The notes: generated by a model from the letters alone, not told the origin. A stretch of DNA of 64,000 bases from Propionivibrio dicarboxylicus (GCA_945902805.1 CAMDMZ010000013.1:1-64000), one strand, 5' to 3'; positions 23,472 through 36,607 are shown, numbered from the stretch's first letter. Made by a program: numbers and translations.

Positions 23472-24473
23472 GTGCCTTCTATTCTTTGCCTTGATCCATC
23501 TGCAAGCTATGGAAGTCTGCTCTGCCAAATTGCAGCCGACCTTGGTTTGGCCGCCCAAGCGTGTACGACGGTGCAGGACGCTGAGGATCGGATGCGCGGA
23601 CCGGAAGAATTCGCACTGCTGGTCGTCGCCAATATTCTCGATGCCGAGGGCAATGGGACCGATTTCATCCGAAGATTTCGTTTAATACCCAATCGGGTGA
23701 CGGTGCCGGTCATATTTGTCATGAGCGACCGCGATCTTGTTCTGGCCAACCTTGCCATGCAGGCCGGAGCGACCGAGGTCGTTGTGCGTTCGGACCGCGA
23801 GGAATTGACGAATCTGATGGGCGAACTGTCGCGCTGCGCGCCCACAACGACCTATCTTGCCCGCGCCTTGCTGGTCGAGGATTCGGAAAGCGAATCAGCG
23901 TACATCGAACGAATTTGTACTTTGCTCGGGCTGCAGGTTGACCGTTGCACCTCGGTGGACGAAGGCAAAGCGCTTCTTGCCACCAACGACTATCAAGTGG
24001 CGATCATCGACATCGTTTTGCAGGGCTTGCAAAGTGGGCTGGCGTTGGTCCGGCATATCCGCCAGTTGCCACCGCCCGCATCGTCGCTGCCAGTCCTGGT
24101 CATTTCAGGATTTTCCGATGCCGCCCGGCGCCTGGAGATCTTTCGTATCGGAGTCGACGATTTTCTCAGCAAGCCGTTCGCCGAAGAGGAATTCATCTGG
24201 CGCCTGCGGCGAATCCTGCTCGCCGACAGAGATGACAGCATCAACTCGTCCATTGCGCCAGTCAAGACTTTGCTGACGTGGAAAAAGTATGGCATGTCAC
24301 CGCGTGAGTGCGAGATTGCCGACGCCATCGTGCAAGGCGATTCAGACCGGAAGATAGCGGCCGATCATCGGATTTCATACTGGACGGTGCGTACCCACAT
24401 CGGGCGCATCTTCAACAAAATCGGTGTGCTGAATCGGCGCGAATTGATGGTGCGCTTCCTGCGACCGGAGTAG
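23472..24473 (+). CDS. Response regulator with two receiver domains and LuxR-type HTH
   Basis: This 333-residue protein has two receiver-like domains and a LuxR-type helix-turn-helix (SPRECEIADAIVQGDSDRKIAADHRISYWTVRTHIGRIFNKIG). In receiver 1 (1-125) the phosphoacceptor position reads LVVANIL, asparagine in place of aspartate, and the conserved lysine is replaced (VVVRSD), so it is a pseudo-receiver. Receiver 2 (about 130-250) is complete: LVEDSES, IIDIVLQG and LSKPF. The GTG start at 23472 has a weak upstream site. It is not next to a kinase, so it could serve one of the orphan hybrid kinases at 6-13 kb, which is inference. Confidence 0.88.
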   Translation: MPSILCLDPSASYGSLLCQIAADLGLAAQACTTVQDAEDRMRGPEEFALLVVANILDAEGNGTDFIRRFRLIPNRVTVPVIFVMSDRDLVLANLAMQAGATEVVVRSDREELTNLMGELSRCAPTTTYLARALLVEDSESESAYIERICTLLGLQVDRCTSVDEGKALLATNDYQVAIIDIVLQGLQSGLALVRHIRQLPPPASSLPVLVISGFSDAARRLEIFRIGVDDFLSKPFAEEEFIWRLRRILLADRDDSINSSIAPVKTLLTWKKYGMSPRECEIADAIVQGDSDRKIAADHRISYWTVRTHIGRIFNKIGVLNRRELMVRFLRPE

Positions 24474-24482
24474 ATCGGCCGC

Positions 24483-26459
24483 TCATTTCGCCGCGAAACG
24501 TTGCTTGAGTGCGGCAAGTCGGGCGCGCGCTGTGTCGTTGTCCGGCACGCTGTTTTTCTGCTCATGCGTCGAGCGTGCGGTTTCCCCCATCTCGGCAATG
24601 AAGCGGGAAGGTTCGCGCGGCGACCATTCCTTGCCCTGCTTGCGCTTCTCGCACCAGGTCACGGTCAAGCTAGCCTTGGCGCGGGTGATGCCGACGTACA
24701 TCAGGCGCCGTTCTTCTTCCAGCTTGGTGGCGTCGAGTGAATCGCGATGCGGCAACAGGCCTTCCTCGACGCCGACCAAAAAGACATGCCGGAATTCCAG
24801 ACCTTTTGCTGCGTGCAGGGTGGCGAGCTGGACCGCATCCTGTTCTTCCTTGTTCTTGTCCAGCATCGACAGTAGGGCGATGGATTGGGCGAGTTCGAGA
24901 AGGTTCTTCTTCTCTTCGTCGCCCTTTTTCGTGATCCAGTTGGTGAAATCGGTCACATTGGCCCAGCGCGTTTCGGCTTCGCGCGGCTCCAGCGTGGAGA
25001 ACAGCTCGGTTTCATAGCCGATCGCTTCAAGGATATCGTTCAGCACCTTGCCTGCTGGCTCATGCTCGGCACGCGCCGCCATACGGCGAATGAAGTCACC
25101 GAACTGGCGCAGGGCGGTGTGCTGTTTTTGCGTCAGGTCCCCATCCAGTCCGGGGATGAATACGGTGTCGAAGAGGCTCTTGTGGCGACTCCCGGCGGCG
25201 CGACCGAGCGCTTCGAGTGTGCCGCTGCCGATGCCACGCTTGGGCGTGGTGACGGCGCGAATGAAGGCCGGATCGTCGTCGCTGTTCGCCAGCAGGCGCA
25301 GATAGGCGATCAGATCCTTGATTTCGCTGCGTTCGAAAAAGGATTGACCGCCGGAAATCACGTAAGGGATGCGCTGCGCCCGCAATTGCTGCTCGAAGGC
25401 GCGCGCCTGATGGTTGCCGCGATAGAGGATGGCGTAGTCCGAATACTTGGTGCGTCGCTGGAAGCGATGCGTGTCCAGCGTCTCGCCGACCCAGCGTGCT
25501 TCCTCGTCGCCGTCGCGACAGGCCTGGATGCGGATGGCGTCGCCCGGTCCATGTTCCGACCACAGCTTCTTCTCGAATACCTTGGGATTGTGCGCGATCA
25601 GCACGTTCGCCGCTTGCAGGATGCGCCCGGTTGAGCGGTAGTTTTGCTCCAGCTTGATCACCTTCAGGCGCGGATAATTGTCGCGCAGTGAATGCAGGTT
25701 GGCGACGTCGGCACCGCGCCAGGCGTAGATCGATTGGTCGTCGTCACCGACGGCAGTGAATGAATCACGACCGTGCGTGAGCAACTGCATCATCCGGTTC
25801 TGGCAGCCATTGGTATCCTGATATTCGTCGACCAGCAGGTGCCAAATGCGCGAGCGCCACTTCTGCGCTACTTCGTCGTTGTTCTGGAACAGCTCGACCG
25901 GCAGGCGGATCAAGTCGTCGAAATCGACTGCCTGATAGGCGCGCAGCGCGCGTTCGTAAGCGGCGTAGATGGTCGCCGCCACGCGTTCGATCTCGTCGCT
26001 GGCACCGGCCAGGGCTGCCTCGGGGCCGATCAGCGCGTTTTTCCACAGCGAGACTTTGGTCGCCAACATGCGCAGGCGCGCCTTATCCACATTGCCGGCG
26101 AGTTCCTGGAACAAACCTGTGGCGTCCGAGGCATCGAGGATGGAGAAACCGGGTTTGAGTCCCAGCGCCCGTGCTTCCTGACGCAGGATGCGCACGCCGA
26201 GTGAATGAAAGGTGCTAATGATCAGGCCGTCAGCACGAGCGCCGACGAGTTTCGCCACGCGCTCCTGCATTTCCTTCGCTGCCTTGTTGGTGAAGGTGAT
26301 GGCCGCGATCTTGTGCGGTGCGATGCCGGCCTCGTCGATCAGATAGGCGATCTTGTGCGTGATGACGCCAGTTTTGCCAGAGCCAGCGCCCGCCAGTACC
26401 AGCAACGGGCCGTCAAGATGACGCACCGCCTCGCGCTGGGCGTCGTTGAGCCGAGTCAT
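24483..26459 (-). CDS. rep: ATP-dependent DNA helicase Rep (UvrD/PcrA superfamily)
   Basis: This 658-residue superfamily 1A helicase has all standard motifs: LAGAGSGKTGVIT (Walker A), ITFTNKAAKEMQERV (Ia), VDEYQDTN (II), VGDDDQSIYAWRGA (III), LEQNYRST (IV), ATLHAAKGLEFRHVFLVG (V) and LMYVGITRA (VI). Length and the RLNDAQREAVRHLDGPLLV start fit Rep, which moves 3' to 5' and removes proteins ahead of replication forks. It is convergent with the double-receiver regulator with only nine bases between the stops. Confidence 0.92.
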   Translation of the reverse strand: MTRLNDAQREAVRHLDGPLLVLAGAGSGKTGVITHKIAYLIDEAGIAPHKIAAITFTNKAAKEMQERVAKLVGARADGLIISTFHSLGVRILRQEARALGLKPGFSILDASDATGLFQELAGNVDKARLRMLATKVSLWKNALIGPEAALAGASDEIERVAATIYAAYERALRAYQAVDFDDLIRLPVELFQNNDEVAQKWRSRIWHLLVDEYQDTNGCQNRMMQLLTHGRDSFTAVGDDDQSIYAWRGADVANLHSLRDNYPRLKVIKLEQNYRSTGRILQAANVLIAHNPKVFEKKLWSEHGPGDAIRIQACRDGDEEARWVGETLDTHRFQRRTKYSDYAILYRGNHQARAFEQQLRAQRIPYVISGGQSFFERSEIKDLIAYLRLLANSDDDPAFIRAVTTPKRGIGSGTLEALGRAAGSRHKSLFDTVFIPGLDGDLTQKQHTALRQFGDFIRRMAARAEHEPAGKVLNDILEAIGYETELFSTLEPREAETRWANVTDFTNWITKKGDEEKKNLLELAQSIALLSMLDKNKEEQDAVQLATLHAAKGLEFRHVFLVGVEEGLLPHRDSLDATKLEEERRLMYVGITRAKASLTVTWCEKRKQGKEWSPREPSRFIAEMGETARSTHEQKNSVPDNDTARARLAALKQRFAAK

Positions 26460-26478
26460 CGGGTTAACGGGTGATCCA

Positions 26479-26510
26479 GCGCCGTACCGCCAGCGCCGAC
26501 TTTTTCAGCG
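26479..26510 (-). repeat. Dispersed AAAGTCGG motif, copy 4 (at a stop codon)
   Basis: The core at 26488-26503 matches exactly on the minus strand. It begins at the TGA stop of the 74-residue zinc-ribbon gene (GCTGAAAAAGTCGG), the same arrangement as copy 2, and fills the 45-bp gap before rep. Confidence 0.8.
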
Positions 26511-26729
26511 CAGCTTGCCGCGCAGCGGTTTGACGCGCGCAGGTTCGTTCACCGTGACACTGCCTTGCCCTCCGGTGACATTACCGCAGTCACAGACGGC
26601 CTTGAGAAAGCTGACCGAACTGACGATCTTGCCGCAGTCGCACTCGTAATAAATGTCGCCGCCAGTCGGGAGCGCGCCCTCATGCGGAACTGGGGAAAAG
26701 GTGTAGATGCTGCGCATATCGATTTTCAT
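26505..26729 (-). CDS. Small hypothetical protein with two CxCG zinc knuckles
   Basis: This 74-residue protein has YYECDCGKIVSSV and LKAVCDCGNVTGG, a symmetric pair of C-x-C-G motifs that probably binds one zinc ion. It has no signal peptide. It begins MKIDMRSIYTFSP and ends in a basic tail (ARVKPLRGKLR). The C-terminal codon and stop run into motif copy 4. It is 69 bp downstream of another small cysteine-containing gene and upstream of rep, all leftward. I do not recognise the family. Confidence 0.6.
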   Translation of the reverse strand: MKIDMRSIYTFSPVPHEGALPTGGDIYYECDCGKIVSSVSFLKAVCDCGNVTGGQGSVTVNEPARVKPLRGKLR

Positions 26730-26798
26730 ACGTTGGGTTCTCGCATTTTTTAGAACTGCAAAGAGTACGCGCGCTCGTGACTACATCACACAGAATAA

Positions 26799-27053
26799 TT
26801 AGGTTCCTGTTGTTGTAGCGGCAGCGGCGGCGGCCCCCATGCTGGAGGCGAGGATACGGGCACGCGATTGCGCCTCGGCACGGTTCATCGCTGTCACTTC
26901 ACGACCATAGGCATCGCGTTCTTCACGACCCTTCTTGGTAGCTTCGATGCTCTTTTTGCAGCGATAGCGCTTGCCCGCCTTGGTCATGATCGACCGCATC
27001 TCTTCCTTGGGGTGGTGCATCCGGCAGTGGTAACAAAAAAGGGTGTCAGCCAT
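26799..27053 (-). CDS. Small zinc-ribbon-like hypothetical protein
   Basis: This 84-residue protein starts at ATG 27053, chosen over an upstream ATG because GAGGAGAAG precedes it. MADTLFCYHCRMHHPKEEMRSI and KRYRCKKSIEATKKG suggest a small metal knuckle (CxxC plus a single later cysteine), followed by a basic helix and an alanine/threonine-rich tail. It lies 56 bp downstream of gyrB in the same direction. Function is unknown; nucleic-acid binding would fit its charge. Confidence 0.6.
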   Translation of the reverse strand: MADTLFCYHCRMHHPKEEMRSIMTKAGKRYRCKKSIEATKKGREERDAYGREVTAMNRAEAQSRARILASSMGAAAAAATTTGT

Positions 27054-27109
27054 TCTTTCTTCTCCTCGGTTCGATCTCAAGCAACCCACGAAAACGCGGG
27101 CCAACGGGA

Positions 27110-30741
<3,632 letters not shown>

Positions 30742-30963
30742 ATTTAAAACTCCAACTGATGATGAGTAACGGCAAGAGTTGTTGATAACTGAAAATTAGT
30801 TTTATTTTTCATTAACTTATCGAATGGATAAGTAGGTGTACAAAAGCCCGTCGTCGATGTGAATGATTGTGGATAGAAAACTGACTGGTCCATTTTGTTG
30901 TATTTATCCACAATTCTTCCTGGGTACGATTAACAGGTTTATCCACAGCTTACTAAGCATGTT
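30742..30963. other. oriC: Candidate replication origin (oriC) between dnaN and dnaA
   Basis: This 222-bp gap contains two perfect DnaA boxes TTATCCACA (30904-30912 and 30939-30947) and a one-mismatch box in the opposite orientation at 30867-30875 (TTGTGGATA). Beside them, 30780-30835 is very A+T rich and suits an unwinding element; it includes the inverted repeat ACTTATC/GATAAGT. Gene direction switches nearby, with leftward dnaA block and rightward rpmH block. The other candidate, upstream of dnaA, has one perfect box. Confidence 0.65.
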
Positions 30964-32382
30964 TCAGCTCTTTAAAGTCTGCATAAGGACGTGCAGATCG
31001 TTGTTGAGCACAGTGTCTTTGAAGCGCAAACTAGTGATAGTACGACAAGCATGTAAAACAGTGGTGTGATCACGACCACCAAACGCATCGCCGACCTCGG
31101 GAAGACTGCGATCGGTCAGTTCTCTACTTAACCACATGGCAACCTGGCGCGGACGAGCGATTGCTCTGGTACGTTTCTGGGAAAACATGTCGGACACTTT
31201 GATGCGGTAGTAATCGGAAACTGTTTTTTGCACCAACTCGAGTGTGATCTGGCGATTGGTGGCCCCTAGAATGTCGCGTAATGCCTCTTTGGCAACGTCA
31301 AGACCGATCGGGCGACCATGAAAGCGAGCGAAGGCCATCACGCGATTGAGAGCGCCTTCAAGCTCTCGTACATTCGAGCGTAGGTTTTTTGCAATCAGAA
31401 AAGCGACATCGTCCGAGAGATCAACATGCTCTACTTCAGCCTTCTTCTTTAAGATAGCGACGCGCATTTCAAGTTCAGGTGGTTCAATGGCGACGGTGAG
31501 TCCCCAGTCAAAACGTGAAATCAGTCGCTCTTCTAAACCATTGATATCTTTTGGATAAGTGTCGCAAGTTATGATAATTTGTTTTTTCGCTTCGACTAGT
31601 GCATTGAAAGCATAGAAAAATTCTTCTTGAGTGCGATCTTTCTTGTTGAAAAACTGAATGTCGTCAATTAAAAGTAGATCAAGCGTTCGGTAATAGCGTT
31701 TGAAGGTATCAAATGATTTCTGTTGAAATGCCCGGACAACGTCCGAAAAGTAGTCCTCGGCGTGAACGTATCGAATTTCCTTGCTTGGATCGGTTGCGTA
31801 GATTGCGTTGCCGATGGCATGAATTAGGTGAGTTTTTCCAAGACCGACACCACCATAAATAAATAATGGGTTGTAGGAAACGCCGGGGTTTTGGGAAACT
31901 TGCTGGGCTGCGGCCCGCGCGAGGTCGTTAGCACGACCAGTAACTAAGGTGTCGAAGGTGAATTCCGGATTGAGGCGGGTTCGTTCAAAAACTGGATCGC
32001 TAAAGCGAATACTACGTGCGGGACGGTGACCGGTGGCCGCTGCTATTGGGTCGCGAAGAGTAGGACCAATGTCCGATGGCGTAGTCTTGGGTTCAGCATC
32101 TGAATCAAGGATGGAACTGGTAGCAAGTGGTTCGGTGGCATCATCGACTGCCAGTGAAACGCTGACAGATTTTGGGGTGAAATCACGACCCATTGACTCG
32201 ATTTCAGTTAGGCAACGTTCACGTACCCAGTTCAATACCCAGCGGTTGGGTGCGATCAAGGTCACCTGAGCAGCGTTGTCCGGAGCTGTTTCTACACGGA
32301 GACCTTTAATCCATGTATTGAACTGTTGGGCCGGCAATTCGCGTTCTAAGCGCAAAAGACAGGCTGACCAGAAGTCGCTCAT
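30964..32382 (-). CDS. dnaA: Chromosomal replication initiator DnaA
   Basis: The 472-residue protein has the N-terminal oligomerisation/helicase-loading domain (FWSACLLRLERELPAQQFNTWI), a variable linker (about 85-130), the AAA+ domain with GGVGLGKTHLIHAIGN (Walker A, about 177-185), LLIDDIQFFNKKD (Walker B) and the C-terminal DNA-binding signature GGRDHTTVLHACRTI. It binds DnaA boxes and melts the origin. A perfect DnaA box upstream at 32553-32561 overlaps its probable promoter and suggests autoregulation. Confidence 0.97.
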   Translation of the reverse strand: MSDFWSACLLRLERELPAQQFNTWIKGLRVETAPDNAAQVTLIAPNRWVLNWVRERCLTEIESMGRDFTPKSVSVSLAVDDATEPLATSSILDSDAEPKTTPSDIGPTLRDPIAAATGHRPARSIRFSDPVFERTRLNPEFTFDTLVTGRANDLARAAAQQVSQNPGVSYNPLFIYGGVGLGKTHLIHAIGNAIYATDPSKEIRYVHAEDYFSDVVRAFQQKSFDTFKRYYRTLDLLLIDDIQFFNKKDRTQEEFFYAFNALVEAKKQIIITCDTYPKDINGLEERLISRFDWGLTVAIEPPELEMRVAILKKKAEVEHVDLSDDVAFLIAKNLRSNVRELEGALNRVMAFARFHGRPIGLDVAKEALRDILGATNRQITLELVQKTVSDYYRIKVSDMFSQKRTRAIARPRQVAMWLSRELTDRSLPEVGDAFGGRDHTTVLHACRTITSLRFKDTVLNNDLHVLMQTLKS

Positions 32383-32744
32383 GGAAAAGTTACGCCGGAC
32401 GCTGAGAAGAAATTCATGGAGAAATAAACAGAGTTACCAAGCGATCGAACCGGCGAGCGGGACTTGTTGTAGTTGTTCCGCCGGTTCTTGTTGTCCCTAA
32501 AAGGAGCAAAGCGCTTACCAACGTTTGTGCATTCTACCCGGTTCGATAAAAGTTATCCACAGCTAAGCGCAAACGAGATATCTGTCAATCTGTAGAATGC
32601 ATGCGGGTTAGGAGAGCGAGCGTTGTTGTTGTGGTTCCGGAACAATCAGGGGTCGTCCTGATCCGCTAAGTTCTGGAATTTCTTGACAAGAACACTGGAA
32701 AACGCTGTAATGCAAGGCTTTATTTTCGGATTTAGGAAATTGCC
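32383..32744. promoter_or_regulatory. dnaA-rpmH divergent region with DnaA box
   Basis: This 362-bp region holds no gene. A perfect DnaA box (TTATCCACA, 32553-32561) lies in the dnaA leader; on the minus strand it overlaps a weak -35 (TGGATA) placed 17 bases before TAGAAT, which would give a DnaA-repressible dnaA promoter. The strong rpmH promoter is on its right side. Confidence 0.65.
32683..32711 (+). promoter_or_regulatory. Strong sigma-70 promoter of rpmH-rnpA
   Basis: A consensus -35 TTGACA (32683-32688) is separated by exactly 17 bases from TGTAAT (32706-32711), 33 bases upstream of the rpmH ATG. This would drive the rpmH-rnpA-yidD-yidC-mnmE run. Confidence 0.85.
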
Positions 32745-32879
32745 ATGAAACGTACTTATCAGCCTTCCGTGGTGCGCCGCAAGCGGACTCATGGCTTCCT
32801 CGTACGCATGCGCACTCGTGGTGGGGCGTCGGTGATTCGCGCGCGTCGCGCCAAGGGTCGTCATCGTTTAGCAGTCTGA
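32745..32879 (+). CDS. rpmH: Ribosomal protein L34
   Basis: The 44-residue L34 protein starts [20 protein letters not shown] and ends KGRHRLAV, with AGGAAA upstream of the ATG. It is a small basic protein of the large subunit. Its TGA stop overlaps the apparent CTG start of rnpA (CTGA), which couples translation of the two genes, as expected for this conserved pair. Confidence 0.98.
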   Translation: MKRTYQPSVVRRKRTHGFLVRMRTRGGASVIRARRAKGRHRLAV

Positions 32880-33334
32880 GCTCGCGTTTTCGTCCGGCGC
32901 ACCGCCTACACAAGCCGCGTGAATACGCGGCTGTTTTCGCTGCGCGCAAAGTAATTCGTAGTACCTGTTTTGATCTTTTGCGTAGTCCCTTGGCGAACAT
33001 TGAAGTAGCTCAGGCGATTGGCGAGAATCGAATTGCAGATCAGCACGGCGCAAGTGCAAGTTTGGCGGTATCGCGGTTAGGTCTAGTTATACCCAAGCGC
33101 TTGGCACGTCACGCAGTTTTGCGTAATTCCATTAAGCGTCAAGCTCGCGAAGCATTTCGTCACCACTACGAAATTTTGCCGGCCGTTGATCTCGTATTAC
33201 GTTTATCACGTTGGCCAAAGGAGATCGCCGAATTGGTGGCGACTCCGGTAGTGTTGAAACATATTCTGCGGCAGGAGATTGACCTGTTGTTGGAAAAGCT
33301 TCGGCGTCAGACGGTATCACTTGCAGCCAGTTAG
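32876..33334 (+). CDS. rnpA: Ribonuclease P protein component (apparent CTG start)
   Basis: The conserved protein begins [21 protein letters not shown] and includes the RNR signature [17 protein letters not shown]. Read upstream in frame from this conserved N-terminus there is no ATG, GTG or TTG back to at least 32720, while the CTG at 32876 overlaps the rpmH stop by four bases. That gives 152 residues. A TTG at 32978 would remove the conserved N-terminal strand and is rejected. RnpA assists RNase P RNA in maturing tRNA 5' ends. CTG initiation is rare, so this start is an inference and a sequencing error is the alternative. Confidence 0.9.
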   Translation: MSSRFRPAHRLHKPREYAAVFAARKVIRSTCFDLLRSPLANIEVAQAIGENRIADQHGASASLAVSRLGLVIPKRLARHAVLRNSIKRQAREAFRHHYEILPAVDLVLRLSRWPKEIAELVATPVVLKHILRQEIDLLLEKLRRQTVSLAAS

Positions 33335-33335
33335 A

Positions 33336-33587
33336 ATGAGCATGCCAAGTACCTTAGTGCGGCGGATATTGGCTATCTTAAGTTTGCCTTTGATCGCAGT
33401 TATCCGGATATATCAGTACGCCATTAGTCCTATGCTTGGCAGTCGGTGTCGTTTCTATCCAAGCTGTTCTACGTTCGCGGTTGAAGCTTTGCAGCGTCAT
33501 GGGCCGTTCAAGGGTGGCTGGCTGGCGTTGCGCCGGATTGGTCGCTGTCATCCATGGCATCCTGGCGGGCATGATCCCGTTCCCTGA
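33336..33587 (+). CDS. yidD: Membrane protein insertion efficiency factor YidD
   Basis: The 83-residue protein starts at ATG 33336, one base after the rnpA stop. It has an amphipathic N-terminal helix ([22 protein letters not shown]), the family core [28 protein letters not shown] and C-terminal [15 protein letters not shown]. YidD helps insertion of inner-membrane proteins together with YidC, encoded next. Confidence 0.95.
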   Translation: MSMPSTLVRRILAILSLPLIAVIRIYQYAISPMLGSRCRFYPSCSTFAVEALQRHGPFKGGWLALRRIGRCHPWHPGGHDPVP

Positions 33588-33607
33588 AATTTTCTAACCA
33601 AATTACG

Positions 33608-35254
33608 ATGGACACTCGACGTCTTGCTCTCTTGATGATTTTCAGCTTTTCCCTGGTTATGTTATGGGATGCGTGGCAGAAACAGAGTCATCCGCCTGCT
33701 GTGGCGCAAACAGTTACTAGTGGTAGCCAAGCTTCTACGGCAACGCCGCTGCCTACCGGAGTTGTGCCGAACCCCACGGCATCTGTGGCAGGAAGCGGAG
33801 CGGGCGCTGTTCCCGGGTTGGTGGGGAAGGTAGAAAAAATTGATACTGGCGTTAAAGCGGTGATCAAGACGAATTTGTATGTTGCCGAAGTTTCCTCTGT
33901 AGGCGGTGATCTGGTTCGGTTAGAGCTTAAGAAACACCGTGATAGCGAGGATAAGAGTAAGTCCTTTGTACTCTTCGATAACGGTCAGCAGCACATCTAT
34001 CTTGCTCAATCTGGTTTGATCGGGGAGGGGCTGCCAAACCACAAGACGAACTGGCAAATGACGGCTGGCGAGTATGAGCTAAAAGACGGCGAAAAAGAGA
34101 TTCGCTTGACTCTTGAGGCAGCCACGGCAACTGGCGGCAAAGTCGCCAAGACCTATGTTTTCCATCGGGATAGCTACGAGATAGACCTGTTGCAAGACAG
34201 CGTGCCGGCCGGGGCGCTCGCGTACTACCAGATTACGCGTGACGGTAAGCCATCCGCCGGTAGTCAGGGCGGGATGATGGGTGTGAACACCTTTACGGGT
34301 CCTGCGATCTATACCGATGCAGAAAAGTTTCATAAGATCGAGTTTGCGGATATCGAGAAGGGTAAGGCGAAGTTTGCGCAGAAAGCTGACAACGGCTGGT
34401 TGGCTATGGTGCAGCATTATTTTGTGACGGCTTTACTGGCGCCGGAAAAGACCGAGCGCGAGTTTTATATGCGCAAAGTTGGCGACAATCTTTTCTCGGC
34501 GGGCGTGATCGTCCCGGCGAGCGCCGACGGCAAGAGTGCTATCAAAATCTATGCCGGTCCGCAGGAACAGAACAAGCTGGAAAAGATCGCCCCCGGGCTG
34601 GATCTGGTGGTGGATTACGGCTGGCTAACGATGGTTGCCGCTCCGCTGTTCTGGGTGCTGGATATGATTCATCGGCTGACGGGTAACTGGGGATGGGCCA
34701 TTATTGGTCTGACGATCTTGATCAAAGCGGCGTTTTTCCCGTTGTCGGCGGCGAGTTACAAGTCGATGGCGAAGATGAAGTTATTGACGCCGAAACTGAC
34801 CAAATTGAAGGAAACCTACGGCGACGACAAGGCCCGTCTGAATCAGGAAATGATGGACTTGTATAAGAAGGAAAAGGTCAATCCACTGGGTGGTTGCCTG
34901 CCTATCCTGATACAAATCCCGATTTTCATGGCGCTGTATTGGGTGTTATTGGGAACGGTGGAAATGCGCAATGCGCCATGGTTGGGGTGGATTACCGATC
35001 TGTCGGTGAAAGATCCGTTCTATGTGCTGCCGCTGATCATGGGTGCCACCATGTTCATCCAGACCAAGCTCAATCCCGAGCCACCAGATCCCATTCAAGC
35101 CAAGGTGATGCTGTTCATGCCGGTCATGTTCACGGGCATGTTCCTCTTTTTCCCGGCTGGTCTGGTGCTCTACTGGACCATCAATAATGCGCTCTCGATC
35201 GCCCAGCAGTGGCAGATCAATCGCATGATCGCTACGGGTGACGGCAAGAAGTAG
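33608..35254 (+). CDS. yidC: Membrane protein insertase YidC
   Basis: The 548-residue insertase has the proteobacterial layout: an N-terminal membrane anchor (residues about 6-22), a proline/alanine-rich linker, a large periplasmic beta domain (about 60-340) and the conserved five-helix core ([30 protein letters not shown], then [20 protein letters not shown], then [19 protein letters not shown]). The hydrophilic-groove arginine lies in the core family but was not separately verified. It works with SecYEG or alone. Its last codons overlap the mnmE start by 17 bases. Confidence 0.97.
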   Translation: MDTRRLALLMIFSFSLVMLWDAWQKQSHPPAVAQTVTSGSQASTATPLPTGVVPNPTASVAGSGAGAVPGLVGKVEKIDTGVKAVIKTNLYVAEVSSVGGDLVRLELKKHRDSEDKSKSFVLFDNGQQHIYLAQSGLIGEGLPNHKTNWQMTAGEYELKDGEKEIRLTLEAATATGGKVAKTYVFHRDSYEIDLLQDSVPAGALAYYQITRDGKPSAGSQGGMMGVNTFTGPAIYTDAEKFHKIEFADIEKGKAKFAQKADNGWLAMVQHYFVTALLAPEKTEREFYMRKVGDNLFSAGVIVPASADGKSAIKIYAGPQEQNKLEKIAPGLDLVVDYGWLTMVAAPLFWVLDMIHRLTGNWGWAIIGLTILIKAAFFPLSAASYKSMAKMKLLTPKLTKLKETYGDDKARLNQEMMDLYKKEKVNPLGGCLPILIQIPIFMALYWVLLGTVEMRNAPWLGWITDLSVKDPFYVLPLIMGATMFIQTKLNPEPPDPIQAKVMLFMPVMFTGMFLFFPAGLVLYWTINNALSIAQQWQINRMIATGDGKK

Positions 35255-36593
35255 CGACACGATCGCGGCAATCGCTACCGCTCCCGGCCGGGGCGGGATT
35301 GGCGTGATTCGGGTATCCGGGCGCGGTCTGTTGCCTTTTGCCGCAGGGCTCACTGGAAATCCGGCGCAGTCCATTCAGGCGCGCCGTGCCACCAGCGCCG
35401 ACTTTTTGGGCTCGGATGCGATCGCGTTGGATCGTGGCCTGCTGCTGTATTTTCCCGCGCCACATTCCTTTACCGGCGAAGATGTCCTTGAGTTGCAGGG
35501 ACATGGTGGTCCGGTGGTGATGCAGCTGTTGTTGGGGCGCTGTCTCGAACTTGGCGCTCGATTGGCCGAGCCAGGCGAGTTTTCCCGTCGCGCATTCCTT
35601 AACGACAAGATGGATCTGGCGCAAGCTGAGGCGGTCGCCGATCTTATTGAGGCGACGACTAACTCGGCGGCACGCTCAGCCGTCCGGTCGCTTTCGGGCG
35701 AGTTTTCGCGGGCGGTCCATGATCTAGTGGCGCAACTCACGGAGTTGCGCATGCTGATCGAGGCGACGTTGGATTTCCCCGAAGAAGAAATCGATGTGCT
35801 GCGGGATACCGATGCCGCCGAACGCCTGACACGCTTTCAGGGCGGCCTGGAAACTTTGCGGAGGCGTGCGCAACAGGGCAGTCTGTTGCGCTCCGGTCTG
35901 CATATAGTCCTGGCGGGGTTGCCCAATGTGGGCAAGAGTTCGCTCTTGAATCGATTGGCTGGCGAAGAGCGGGCAATTGTGACCGAGATCGCCGGCACGA
36001 CGCGCGATGCGTTGCGGGAAACGATACAGGTCGAAGGGATTCCGCTACACATCATCGATACGGCGGGTCTGCGTGAAACTGCCGATGCGGTGGAACGGAT
36101 TGGTATCGAGCGCACCTGGAAAGAGATTGAGCGCGCCGATGTTGTGTTGCAACTGGTGGATACGCGGACCGGAGTGACGACTGACGACGAGGTGATCGCG
36201 GCGCGATTGCCGGCGGGGATCGAACGCATCGTTGTGGAAAATAAGTGTGATCTGGCGCAGCAATCGCCGGTTCGGTTTGAGCGCGATGGCCAGGTTCATC
36301 TTCGGCTCTCGGCTAAAGGTGGCGAAGGGATTGAGTTGTTGCACGCCGAGTTGCTGCGTGTCGCGGGCTGGGTAGGGCATGGCGAGGATGTGATTCTGGC
36401 GCGCGAACGTCACCTCGAGGCGCTGACGGAAGCGGCCGAAAAGTCGGTGCTGGCGGGCCGGCACTTGGGGCAGATCGAGTTTTGCGCCGAGGAGTTACGC
36501 TTGGCGCAGAGCGCCTTGTCACGCATTACCGGGGAGTTTGGTGCTGATGATCTGTTGGGCGAGATATTCTCGCGGTTTTGTATAGGTAAGTAA
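35238..36593 (+). CDS. mnmE: tRNA modification GTPase MnmE
   Basis: The 451-residue protein starts at GTG 35238 within the 3' end of yidC. It has the folate-binding N-terminal domain ([20 protein letters not shown]), the helical domain and the inserted G domain with [14 protein letters not shown] (G1), AGTTRD (G2), DTAGLRET (G3) and ENKCDL (G4), ending in the catalytic FCIGK. With MnmG it makes the 5-carboxymethylaminomethyl group at U34 of certain tRNAs. Two motif copies lie inside it in opposite orientation: copy 5 near residues 51-57 and copy 6 near residue 402. Confidence 0.97.
   Translation: MTARSSDTIAAIATAPGRGGIGVIRVSGRGLLPFAAGLTGNPAQSIQARRATSADFLGSDAIALDRGLLLYFPAPHSFTGEDVLELQGHGGPVVMQLLLGRCLELGARLAEPGEFSRRAFLNDKMDLAQAEAVADLIEATTNSAARSAVRSLSGEFSRAVHDLVAQLTELRMLIEATLDFPEEEIDVLRDTDAAERLTRFQGGLETLRRRAQQGSLLRSGLHIVLAGLPNVGKSSLLNRLAGEERAIVTEIAGTTRDALRETIQVEGIPLHIIDTAGLRETADAVERIGIERTWKEIERADVVLQLVDTRTGVTTDDEVIAARLPAGIERIVVENKCDLAQQSPVRFERDGQVHLRLSAKGGEGIELLHAELLRVAGWVGHGEDVILARERHLEALTEAAEKSVLAGRHLGQIEFCAEELRLAQSALSRITGEFGADDLLGEIFSRFCIGK
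35381..35410 (-). repeat. Dispersed AAAGTCGG motif, copy 5 (5' part of mnmE)
   Basis: The core at 35390-35405 matches on the minus strand with one mismatch. The gene reads it as [10 protein letters not shown], a position where other MnmE proteins have a variable loop, with no clear length change. Confidence 0.7.
36438..36464 (+). repeat. Dispersed AAAGTCGG motif, copy 6 (3' part of mnmE)
   Basis: The core at 36440-36455 matches exactly and is sense to mnmE, encoding EKSVLAGRH in the C-terminal helical domain. The tail is less conserved than in other copies. Confidence 0.7.
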
Positions 36594-36607
36594 TCACTCT
36601 CGATCTT

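Noticed and set aside
26479-26510. AAAGTCGG motif as an IS end or transposon terminal repeat
   Set aside because: No transposase, paired ends or target duplications accompany any copy.
32978-33334. rnpA starting at TTG 32978
   Set aside because: It removes the conserved N-terminal segment that is encoded in frame just upstream.
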